Positions 55,481-64,000 of a stretch of 64,000 nt of DNA are shown here, one piece after another; the stretch's first letter is position 1, and each line of letters opens with the position of its first letter. A model generated the notes under the pieces. That model ran no database searches. It had not been told where the DNA came from and saw only the letters and a program-made list of their open reading frames with translations. The stretch spans positions 12,731,501 to 12,795,500 of the forward strand of contig NZ_CP114040.1 in the NCBI RefSeq assembly GCF_026965555.1, read 5' to 3'. A program made the position numbers and the translations under genes. This DNA is from Nannocystis punicea. GTDB taxonomy: Bacteria; Myxococcota_A; Polyangia; Nannocystales; Nannocystaceae.

Positions 55481-58327
55481 TCAGTGCGAGTCGGTCCGGG
55501 GCAGGAGGGCGTCCTGCTCCTCGCTGAATTCGCCGAAGCGGCGCTGCCAGGTCGAGGCCGGCTCGCCGGTCGGGCTGACCTGCACCGCGGTGACCTTGTA
55601 CTCGGGGCAGTTGGTGGCCCAGTCGGAGTTCTCGGTGGTGATGACGTTGGCGCCCGAGCCGGGGAAGTGGAAGGTGGTGTAGACGACGCCGGGCTGCATG
55701 CGCTCGCTGATCGTCGCGCGCAAGATGGTCTCGCCGGCGCGGCTGACGATCTTGCACCAATCGCCTTCCTTGATCCCGCGGTGCTCGGCGTCGTGCGGGT
55801 GGAGCTCGAGGCGGTCCTCGTGGTGCCAGGTGTTGTTGGCGGTGCGCCGCGTCTGGGCGCCGACGTTGTACTGGCTGAGGATCCGCCCGGTCGTGAGGAT
55901 CAGCGGGAAGCGCCGGGTGACGCGCTCCTGGGTGGCGACGTACTCGGTGATGACGAACTTGCCCTTGCCGCGCACGAACTCGTCGATGTGCATGACCGGG
56001 GTGCCCTCGGGCGCCCGGTCGTTGCACGGCCACTGGATGCTGCCGAGCTGGTCGAGCTTGGCGTAGCTGACGCCGGTGAAGGTCGGCGTGAGCCTGGCGA
56101 TCTCGTCCATGATCTGCGACGGGTGGGTGTACTGCATCGGGTAGCCGAGGGCCTCGGCCAGCGCGAGCGTGGCCTCCCAGTCGGCCTTGCCGGCCAGCGG
56201 CGGCGTCACCTTGCGGACGCGGGAGATCCGCCGCTCGGCGTTGGTGAAGGTGCCGTCCTTCTCGAGGAACGACGAGCCGGGCAAGAACACGTGGGCGAAC
56301 TTGGCGGTCTCGTTGATGAAGAGGTCCTGCACGACCAGGCACTCGAGCGACTCGAGCGCGGCGGTGACGTGCTGGGTGTTGGGGTCGGACTGGGCGATGT
56401 CCTCGCCCTGGACGTAGAGGCCCCTGAACGAGCCGTCGATGGCGGCGTCGAACATGTTGGGGATCCGCAGGCCCGGCTCGGCGTCGATGTCGACGCCCCA
56501 GGCGGCGGCGAACAGGGCCCGCACCGCGGGGTCGCTGACGTGGCGGTAGCCGGGCAGCTCGTGCGGGAAGCTGCCCATGTCGCAGCTGCCCTGCACGTTG
56601 TTCTGGCCGCGCAGCGGGTTCACGCCGACGCCCGGCCGGCCGATGTTGCCGGTGACCATGGCGAGGTTGGCGATGCCCATGACCATGGTCGAACCCTGGC
56701 TGTGCTCGGTGACGCCGAGGCCGTAGTAGATGGCCGCGTTGCCGCCGGTGGCGTAGAGCCGCGCGGCGGCGCGGATCTCCGCCGCCGGCACGCCGGTGAC
56801 CTCCTCGGTGGCCTCGGGCGCGTTGCGCGGGTCGCTGATGAAGGCCTTCCACTTGTCGTAGGCCGGCTGCTCGCAGCGCGTGCGCACGAAGTGCTCATTG
56901 TGAAGACCCTCGGTGACGACGACGTGGGCGAGGGCGTTGATGACGGCGACGTTGGTGCCGGGCCGCAGCTGCAGGTGATGCGCGGCCTCGACGTGGGCCG
57001 AGCGCACGAGGTCGATGCCGCGCGGGTCGATGACGATGAGCCTGGCGCCGGCGCGCAGGCGTCGCTTCATCTGCGAGGCGAACACGGGGTGCGCGTCGGT
57101 GGGGTTGGCGCCGATGACGACGATGACGTCGGCGTGCTCGACGGAGTCGAAGTCCTGGGTGCCGGCCGACTCGCCGAGAGTGGTCTTGAGGCCGTAGCCG
57201 GTGGGCGAGTGGCAGACGCGGGCGCAGGTGTCGACGTTGTTGTTGCCGAAGGCGGCGCGCACGAGCTTCTGCACGAGGTAGGTCTCCTCGTTGGTGCAGC
57301 GCGAGGAGGTGATGCCGCCGACGGCGCCGCGGCCGTACTTGGCCTGGATCCGCTTGAACTCGCTGGCGGCGTAGGCGATCGCCTCGTCCCACGAGACCTC
57401 GCGCCACGGGTCGCGGATCGAGCTGCGGATCATGGGCTTGGTGATGCGGTCCTTGTGGGTGGCGTAGCCCCAGGCGAACCGACCCTTGACGCACGAGTGG
57501 CCGTGGTTGGCGTGGCCGTCCTTGTTGGGGACCATGCGCACGACCTCGCTGCCCTTGACCTCGGCGCGGAAGGAGCAACCGACGCCGCAGTAGGCGCAGG
57601 TGGTGACGACGCTGTGGTCGGGCTGGCCGCGCTCGACGATCGACTTCTCGACGAGGGTGGCGGTCGGGCAGGCCTGGACGCAGGCGCCGCACGAGACGCA
57701 CTCGCTGCTCTTGAAGTCGGTGTCGCCGCTGGCGATCTTCGACTCGAAGCCGCGACCCTGCAGGGTGAGCGCGAAGGTGCCCTGGACCTCCTCGCAGGCG
57801 CGGACGCAGCGCGAGCAGGCGATGCACTTGGCCGGGTCGAAGTCGAAGTAGGGGTTCGAGGTGTCCTTCTCGGCCTGCTTGAAATGGTTGGCGCCGTCGA
57901 AGCCGTAACGGACCTCGCGCAGGCCGACGACGCCGGCCTGCTCCTGCAGTTCGCAGTTGCCGTTGGTCGGGCAGGTGAGGCAGTCGAGCGGGTGGTCGGA
58001 GATGTACATCTCCATGACGCCGCGCCGCAGCTTGGCCAGCGGGTCGGACTGGGTCCGCACCTTCATGCCGGGCTCGACGACGGTGGTGCACGAGGCCGGA
58101 TAGCCGCGGCGACCTTCGATCTGGACCAGGCACAGGCGACACGAGCCGAACGCCTCGAGCGACTCGGTGGCGCACAGCTTGGGCACGCGCACGCCGGCGT
58201 CGGCGGCCGCTCGCATCACCGAGGTGCCGGCCGGGACGGTGACGGCGCGGCCGTCGATCTCGAGGGTGACCTGCTCGCTGCTGTTCCGCTCGGGGGTGCC
58301 CGCGTCGGGCTCTTTGACGGAGTACAT
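55481..58327 (-). CDS. fdsA: NAD-dependent formate dehydrogenase alpha subunit
   Basis: 948-aa molybdenum (bis-MGD) subunit that oxidises formate to CO2, cytosolic. N-terminal [2Fe-2S] Cys: 52, 63, 66, 80. Next a His112/Cys116/119/125 [4Fe-4S] site, then two ferredoxin clusters (Cys168/171/174/178 and 210/213/216/220) and the Mo-proximal [4Fe-4S] (Cys244/247/251/279). The Mo ligand is Cys372 in CARVCHSPTGYG, so the enzyme is the cysteine, not selenocysteine, type. C-terminal MoCo domain includes WHHEDRLELHPHDAEHRGI. Starts 22 bases after fdsB. Confidence 0.97.
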   Translation of the reverse strand: MYSVKEPDAGTPERNSSEQVTLEIDGRAVTVPAGTSVMRAAADAGVRVPKLCATESLEAFGSCRLCLVQIEGRRGYPASCTTVVEPGMKVRTQSDPLAKLRRGVMEMYISDHPLDCLTCPTNGNCELQEQAGVVGLREVRYGFDGANHFKQAEKDTSNPYFDFDPAKCIACSRCVRACEEVQGTFALTLQGRGFESKIASGDTDFKSSECVSCGACVQACPTATLVEKSIVERGQPDHSVVTTCAYCGVGCSFRAEVKGSEVVRMVPNKDGHANHGHSCVKGRFAWGYATHKDRITKPMIRSSIRDPWREVSWDEAIAYAASEFKRIQAKYGRGAVGGITSSRCTNEETYLVQKLVRAAFGNNNVDTCARVCHSPTGYGLKTTLGESAGTQDFDSVEHADVIVVIGANPTDAHPVFASQMKRRLRAGARLIVIDPRGIDLVRSAHVEAAHHLQLRPGTNVAVINALAHVVVTEGLHNEHFVRTRCEQPAYDKWKAFISDPRNAPEATEEVTGVPAAEIRAAARLYATGGNAAIYYGLGVTEHSQGSTMVMGIANLAMVTGNIGRPGVGVNPLRGQNNVQGSCDMGSFPHELPGYRHVSDPAVRALFAAAWGVDIDAEPGLRIPNMFDAAIDGSFRGLYVQGEDIAQSDPNTQHVTAALESLECLVVQDLFINETAKFAHVFLPGSSFLEKDGTFTNAERRISRVRKVTPPLAGKADWEATLALAEALGYPMQYTHPSQIMDEIARLTPTFTGVSYAKLDQLGSIQWPCNDRAPEGTPVMHIDEFVRGKGKFVITEYVATQERVTRRFPLILTTGRILSQYNVGAQTRRTANNTWHHEDRLELHPHDAEHRGIKEGDWCKIVSRAGETILRATISERMQPGVVYTTFHFPGSGANVITTENSDWATNCPEYKVTAVQVSPTGEPASTWQRRFGEFSEEQDALLPRTDSH

Positions 58328-58349
58328 GGCTGATTCCTCCTGCGGCGCG

Positions 58350-59881
<1,532 letters not shown>

Positions 59882-59885
<4 letters not shown>

Positions 59886-60355
59886 GTGCGCTCCTCCGTG
59901 GGGGCGACGAGGGCGTCGACCAGGCGGTCGAGGCGCTCGCCGGTGAGGCGGCCGCGCAGCTGACCGTCGAGCAGGAGCGACGGCGCGGCGGCGCAGTTGC
60001 CGAGGCAGTAGACCGGCTCGAGGGTGACGGCGCCGTCACGCGAGGTCTCGCCGAACTTGCACCCGAGGCGCCGCTCGAGCGCGCCCGCGAGGGCCTCGCT
60101 GCCCATGGCCTGGCACGCCTCGGCGCGGCACAGCTTGAGGACGTGGCGCCCCGGCGGCTGGCTGCGGAAGTCGTGATAGAAGGTGACGACGCCGTGGACC
60201 TCGGCGCGCGAGAGGTTGAGGGCGGCGGCGACGCGGCCGATGGCCTCGGGCGGGATGTGGCCGAGGCGGTCGGCGATGCCGTGCAGGACCTGCAACAAAC
60301 CGCCAGGCAGGTGCCCGCTCTGGGCCAGCGCCTGGTCGATCGCGTCGGAGCTCAT
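59882..60355 (-). CDS. fdsG: Formate dehydrogenase gamma subunit
   Basis: 157-aa NuoE-like subunit with one [2Fe-2S] cluster, Cys76, Cys81, Cys117 and Cys121 (KLCRAEACQAMG; VYCLGNCAAAPS). Helical N-domain LLQVLHGIADRLGHIPPEAI is typical. The ATG at 60355 gives the usual length. It is first of the structural genes and overlaps fdsB by 4 bases; fdhD ends 58 bases upstream, so all five or six genes may form one operon. Confidence 0.96.
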
Positions 60356-60413
60356 GCTCGCGAATCTAGCGACTTCCGGGCCGAGCCCCAAACGCGGAGT
60401 GATCGCCGCCGCG

Positions 60414-61235
60414 TCAGCGAGTGATCCGGATGCCACCGCTGTACACGGTGAAGCGACCTTCGCGCACGAAGCCGAGCAGGGTCATTTCGGCCTCGAGGGC
60501 GAGCTCGACGGCGAGGCTCGACGGCGCGCCGACGGCGGCGAAGATGGGGATCTGGGCCATGAGGGCCTTCTGGACCAGCTCGAAGCTGGCGCGGGCGCTG
60601 ACCAGCAGGACGGCGTCGGTCGCGGGCAGCTGGCCGGCGAGCAGGAGGGCGCCGACCAGCTTGTCGAGGGCGTTGTGACGGCCGACATCCTCACGCAGGA
60701 GACGAAGCTCACCACGGAGGTCGAACAGGCCGGCCGCGTGGATCCCTCCGGTCGCGGCGAAGGTCGCCTGCGCTCGCAGGAGCGCCCCCGGCAGGCCGGG
60801 GACCACCGCGGCGGCCAGCTGGGGGTGGCCCGGGGTCAGCGGGCCCGGGGGGCGCGCGCGCAGGCCGTCGAGCGAGGCGCGGCCGCACACGCCGCAGGCG
60901 GAGGTCATGACGAAGCTGCGCTTCGGGACAGCTTCGGGCAGGCGCACGCCGGCGGCGAGGTCGACGCGCACATGGTCTTCGGAGCAGGTGATGCCGGCGA
61001 TCTGCTCGCGGCCGCGGACGACGCCCTCGGTGAAGAGGAAGCCGGCGGCGAGGTCGGCGTCGTCGCCGGGCGTGCGCATCGTCATCGACAGCCGGCGCGG
61101 CTCGGGGTCGTCGTCGGTGACGACGCGGATCTCCAGCGGATCCTCGACCGCGAGCAGGTCGCGGCGCGCGCTGACGTCGTCGCCGCGGTGCAGCACCGCG
61201 GCCACGGAGCGCGTGCGCGGGTCGGGCGTGGTCAC
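60414..61235 (-). CDS. fdhD: Formate dehydrogenase sulfurtransferase FdhD
   Basis: 273-aa protein that moves sulphur from IscS to the molybdenum cofactor, making the active formate dehydrogenase. The sulphur-carrying CxxC is Cys114/Cys117 in TSACGVCGRASLDG. Other blocks: DPLEIRVV, GFLFTEGVV, EDVGRHNALDKLVG and LVSARASFELVQKAL. GTG start at 61235 overlaps the stop of the nitrate reductase-associated gene by 4 bases. Its presence ahead of fdsG fits a need for sulfurated Mo in FdsA. Confidence 0.96.
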   Translation of the reverse strand: MTTPDPRTRSVAAVLHRGDDVSARRDLLAVEDPLEIRVVTDDDPEPRRLSMTMRTPGDDADLAAGFLFTEGVVRGREQIAGITCSEDHVRVDLAAGVRLPEAVPKRSFVMTSACGVCGRASLDGLRARPPGPLTPGHPQLAAAVVPGLPGALLRAQATFAATGGIHAAGLFDLRGELRLLREDVGRHNALDKLVGALLLAGQLPATDAVLLVSARASFELVQKALMAQIPIFAAVGAPSSLAVELALEAEMTLLGFVREGRFTVYSGGIRITR

Positions 61236-61705
61236 TGCGGAAGGATGCCGAACTCGCGGCAGGCGGGCACGAAGTTCTCGTTCTTGTGGCTCGAGCGGCT
61301 CAGCTTGTAGAGCGCGAAGCGCTGCAGCGGGGCCAGCGCGGCCCACTGGGCCGGCGACAGCGCGACGCCCTCGGCGGCGGCCTTGGTGGCGACGTCGTCG
61401 GGGACGCGGGCGGTGTCGGCCCACGGCGGGGCGGGGTCGACGGCGATCCGCGCGGGCGGCTCGCCCATGCGCTGCTCGACCATGGCGACGACCGCGGCGT
61501 CGAAGCGGCCGACGGGGTCGGCGTGGACGGAGTCATCGAGGAGGGCGACGACGGCGCTGCGCTGCTCGGGGCCGAGCTTGACCCACTCCTTGAGCGAGAG
61601 CTTGATCCCGCACAGGTCGAGCTGGTGCCGCACGGCCATGGGAATGCAGCGGAGGTCGGTCTGGAAGTCGCCCTCGAAGGCGAACAGCGCGGGGTGATGC
61701 GGCAC
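61232..61705 (-). CDS. Nitrate reductase-associated protein
   Basis: 157-aa member of the small family first noted beside assimilatory nitrate reductases. The block LFAFEGDFQTDLRCIPMAVR, then LDLCGIKLSLKEWVKL, is diagnostic; the C-terminus continues SPAQWAALAPLQRFALYKL. I start at GTG 61705 (VPHHPALFAFEGDF), as the open frame above is Arg/Pro-rich. No nitrate reductase is in the window; here the gene heads the fds operon, which suggests a general link to Mo enzymes (inference). Confidence 0.88.
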   Translation of the reverse strand: MPHHPALFAFEGDFQTDLRCIPMAVRHQLDLCGIKLSLKEWVKLGPEQRSAVVALLDDSVHADPVGRFDAAVVAMVEQRMGEPPARIAVDPAPPWADTARVPDDVATKAAAEGVALSPAQWAALAPLQRFALYKLSRSSHKNENFVPACREFGILPQ

Positions 61706-62113
61706 GAGCGGGAGGCTATCGCAGGCCCGCGGGCGACGCCAGCGAGGCGTGCGCGGCGCGGGGCGGGCGGCAGGCGGGCTCGGCGGTGAGAACCTGTCCT
61801 TTGGGGAATATGTCCTCGGGGACAGGTCGGCGGAGGCCGGCGCCGGGCGCCTGCGGGTGGAGGCCCGCCGGGGCGCGCGGGCGAGCGGCGAAATTTTTTT
61901 CGTCGGTGGCGCGTGAGAGGTCGAGGGCCCGCTGCTTAGGTGACCGGGCGGCGCGACGGGCCCGGTCCGATGCGCCGCCGGACGCCCGCGGGCGTGGGCG
62001 GGCGTCCGCGAGTCACACGCGAGGGGAGGGACGACATGCTCGCGGGGAGCACGATGGTGTGTCTCCACGACGGGATGCTCGTCTCCAGGACCCTGTCCAT
62101 CGAAAGGAAAGCC
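61706..62113. promoter_or_regulatory. Divergent promoter region of fds and graspetide genes
   Basis: 408 bases between opposed starts. It holds nested family hairpins: ACCTGTCC (61792-61799) pairs with GGACAGGT (61820-61827), and inside is a perfect TGTCC-TCGG-GGACA (61811-61824). A TTTTTTTC run lies near 61892. Open frames here (e.g. from ATG 62036) lack coding composition; AGGAAA before ATG 62114 marks the graspetide precursor start instead. Confidence 0.45.
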
Positions 62114-62320
62114 ATGGCGAACAAACAGCCCGGCGAGGCGCTGCAGGCGGAGGCCTTGCCGTTCTTCGCGCATCTCCTGAGCTCGCAGAGCGACCCCGCG
62201 GCCGACGGCGGCGGCACGAAGCCGGCGCCCACCTATCATTGCCTCGATTCGCCTTGCACGAAGAAGTACCCGAGCGACGACGACGAGTCGACGACCTGGT
62301 TCAGTGACAGCGACGGCTAG
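62114..62320 (+). CDS. Microviridin-type graspetide precursor peptide
   Basis: 68-aa RiPP precursor. Leader (1-~40) contains LPFFAHLL at 15-22, the PFFARFL-type helix that ATP-grasp ligases recognise. The core TKKYPSDDDE (Thr49-Glu58) fits the microviridin consensus TxKYPSDxxE. By analogy Thr49-Asp55 and Ser54-Asp57 would form esters and Lys51-Glu58 an amide, giving a tricyclic cage that inhibits serine proteases. Unusual points are Cys43 and Cys48 just before the core, Asp in place of the second Glu, and a ten-residue follower STTWFSDSDG. AGGAAA ribosome site 6 bases upstream. Confidence 0.9.
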   Translation: MANKQPGEALQAEALPFFAHLLSSQSDPAADGGGTKPAPTYHCLDSPCTKKYPSDDDESTTWFSDSDG

Positions 62321-62378
62321 AGACGGACCGCGATCGAAGTGACGACCCGCGAGCGGGCGTGAGGGGCGAGGACTGGCG

Positions 62379-63326
62379 ATGAAACGAGGAGCTCAAGTGT
62401 TGCTGCTGTCGCATCGGCAGGAGCCGTTCTGCACCGCTCGCGTCGCGGGCGCGCTCGAGAGCCGCGGCGCGCGGGCGCTGCGGCTCGACACCGATGATTT
62501 TCCGGAGGTGCTGCAGTTGAGCGCGGCGCTCGACGAGCGCGGAGCGCGGCTGCTGCTGGACGGGGAGGCGTTGCAAGTCGACGCGGTGTGGCTGTGGCGC
62601 CTGTGGCCGCCGAGGATCGACGCGCGGGTGGAATCAGGGCGGCGCCAGGCGGCGCAACGCGAGGCGGCGACCTGCCTGCGCGGGCTGCTCGACCTGCTGC
62701 CGGCGGCGCGGTGGATCGACCCGATCGAGGTGGTCCGCGCGGCCGAGAACAAGCCGCGGCAGCTGCGGCTGGCGCGGGCGCTGGAGCTGGCGATCCCGCC
62801 GACGCTGATCACGGCCGACCCGGCGGCGGCGGCGGCGTTCTTCGCGGCGCACGACGGGCAGGTGATCGCCAAGCTGCAGACGGCGCTCGACCTCTCGATG
62901 CGCGGCGGCGGGGGGCTGCCGACGCGGCGGTTGCGACCCGAGGACCTGCCGGCGCTGGCGGGGCTGCGCCACTGCCCGATGGTGTTCCAGCGCTGGGTGC
63001 CGAAGGCGCTGGAGCTGCGGATCGCGTGGGTCGACAAGCGGGCGTTCGTCGGCGCGCTCGACGGAGCGCAGTGCGGGGTCGACTGGCGCCACGAGTCGAC
63101 GGCCGGGTGGCAGTCGTATGAATTGCCGGCGGAGGTGCACGCGAAGCTGGCGCGATTGATGGCAGCGCTCGGGCTGCGGCAGGGGGCGATCGACATGATC
63201 GTCACGCCCGACGGAGCGCACGTATTCCTCGAGGTCAACCCCCACGGCGAGTGGGGCATGCTGGAGCGCGACCTGGGGCTGCCGATCGCGGCGGCGCTGG
63301 CGGACGCGTTGCTGGCGAGTGAATGA
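62379..63326 (+). CDS. Graspetide ATP-grasp ligase, MdnB/MvdC-like
   Basis: 315-aa ATP-grasp enzyme that makes a macrolactam or lactone in the precursor. The start MKRGAQVLLLSHRQEPFCTA then LRLDTDDFPEVLQL is the family N-domain. WLWRLWPPRID matches the MdnB-type WxRRxW segment. ATP-grasp features: IPPTLITADP, GQVIAKLQTALD (ATP-binding Lys) and the Mg-binding end DGAHVFLEVNPHGEWGML. It lies 58 bases after the precursor gene. Assignment to the lactam-forming branch rests on similarity by eye; the order of cyclisation is not shown by sequence. Confidence 0.9.
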   Translation: MKRGAQVLLLSHRQEPFCTARVAGALESRGARALRLDTDDFPEVLQLSAALDERGARLLLDGEALQVDAVWLWRLWPPRIDARVESGRRQAAQREAATCLRGLLDLLPAARWIDPIEVVRAAENKPRQLRLARALELAIPPTLITADPAAAAAFFAAHDGQVIAKLQTALDLSMRGGGGLPTRRLRPEDLPALAGLRHCPMVFQRWVPKALELRIAWVDKRAFVGALDGAQCGVDWRHESTAGWQSYELPAEVHAKLARLMAALGLRQGAIDMIVTPDGAHVFLEVNPHGEWGMLERDLGLPIAAALADALLASE

Positions 63327-63351
63327 GTGATTTTCTAAGGAGGGCGATCGT

Positions 63352-64000
63352 ATGAATCGAATGGTGATGCTGGTGACCTGGTCGGGCGATGTCAGCGGGA
63401 TCGTCCCGGCGATGCAGGAGCTGCTGGAGGCCCGCGGGGTCCGGGCGCTGCGGTTCGACACCGACGCGTTCCCGACCGAGCAGCAGGTGCGATTCGTTCA
63501 TGACGGCGCGACCGAGGCGCTGCAGGTGCGCGACGGCGAGGTCTGGCGGACGCTGGCGCCGGACGACGCGATCTGGTACCGCCGCGCGCGCTGGGCCGGG
63601 AAGCTGCCGGCGACGATGGATAGACAGCTGCGCCACGGCTGCACGGTCGAGTCGGAGGCGTTCCTGCGCGGGGTGATGGCAGCGGCGCCCTGCTTCGTGA
63701 TGGACCCGCCGGAGGCGGTGCGGGAAAACGGCCACAAGCCGTATCAGCTGAGCCTGGCCCGCCGGCTCGGGCTCGCCACGCCGCGCACTCTGGCGACCAA
63801 TGACCCGGCGGCGGCGCACGCGTTCATCCGCGCGTGCCCGCACGGGGCGGTGGCGAAGATGCTGTCGGCGTTCCCGGTGTACGACGAGCAGGGCGAGGAG
63901 CAGGTGGTGTTCACGACGGCGCTCGCAGAGGACCACCTGGGCAAGCTCGAGGGCCTGCGCTACGCGCCGATGGTTTTCCAGGAGCGGCTGCAGAAGGCGC
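63352..64000 (+). CDS. Graspetide ATP-grasp ligase, MdnC/MvdD-like, partial
   Basis: N-terminal 216 residues of a second ATP-grasp ligase, cut by the window end (full length ~320-330). MNRMVMLVTWSGDVSGIVPA and LRFDTDAFPTEQQVRF match the MdnC/MvdD branch, as do AIWYRRARWAGKLPATMD and LATPRTLATNDP. That branch forms the two omega-ester bonds of microviridins. AAGGAGG nine bases before the ATG is the strongest ribosome site in the cluster. Further cluster genes (acetyltransferase, ABC exporter or peptidase) would lie to the right. Confidence 0.92.
   Translation, partial: MNRMVMLVTWSGDVSGIVPAMQELLEARGVRALRFDTDAFPTEQQVRFVHDGATEALQVRDGEVWRTLAPDDAIWYRRARWAGKLPATMDRQLRHGCTVESEAFLRGVMAAAPCFVMDPPEAVRENGHKPYQLSLARRLGLATPRTLATNDPAAAHAFIRACPHGAVAKMLSAFPVYDEQGEEQVVFTTALAEDHLGKLEGLRYAPMVFQERLQKA

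Noticed and set aside
61892..61899. T-run as an intrinsic terminator
   Set aside because: No hairpin directly precedes it on either strand and it lies in a divergent gap.

Overview
The window is high-GC DNA (roughly 70 % by eye) from a predatory-type deltaproteobacterium, most likely a myxobacterium of the Nannocystis/Plesiocystis/Enhygromyxa kind. That placement is inference. It rests on the many short lipoproteins, a Cys-rich lipoprotein with a Ser/Thr/Gly-rich linker, large FG-GAP lipoproteins, a squalene epoxidase-like enzyme next to a cyclase-family protein, and natural-product genes. I saw no rRNA, tRNA, CRISPR array, transposase or phage gene.

Layout. 1-11.4 kb: a secreted tail-anchored protein with its 3' end tandemly duplicated, EttA, arginine decarboxylase SpeA, three lipoproteins, then YceI, OsmC-like and pirin. 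11.4-21.6 kb: RidA, two amidohydrolases, a SurA-like/DsbA-like lipoprotein, a UbiA prenyltransferase, an RluA pseudouridine synthase and several envelope proteins. 21.6-27 kb: a repeat-rich gap, a four-gene cassette with a metzincin-like protease, and two lipoproteins. 27-30.5 kb: a squalene-hopene cyclase-family protein lacking the catalytic DXDD acid, followed by a squalene monooxygenase-like flavoenzyme. 30.8-37.4 kb: an NHLM-type peptide export operon (HlyD-like adaptor, C39 peptidase/ABC exporter, second ABC protein). 38-42.4 kb: a metallopeptidase-like lipoprotein and an FG-GAP lipoprotein. 42.5-47 kb: an H-NOX gas sensor with its histidine kinase, then a TetR/SDR locus with visible operators. 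47-55 kb: a RecQ helicase with a phosphoribosyltransferase tail, a ChaN-like lipoprotein and hypothetical proteins. 55.2-61.7 kb: an NAD-dependent molybdenum formate dehydrogenase operon (fdsGBAD) with fdhD and a nitrate reductase-associated protein. 62.1-64 kb: the start of a microviridin-type graspetide cluster (precursor peptide and two ATP-grasp ligases, the second cut by the window end).

Two kinds of repeat cut across these regions. One is a dispersed hairpin, TGTCC-N4-GGACA, found 21 times in perfect form. It lies between genes, often where transcription converges, and also inside genes in a preferred reading phase. The other is tandem arrays with periods of 60, 74, 117, 120 and 147 bp; the 117- and 147-bp arrays are duplications of the 3' end of the adjoining gene. 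The graspetide cluster is the clearest natural-product system, and the hairpin family is the most unexplained signal.
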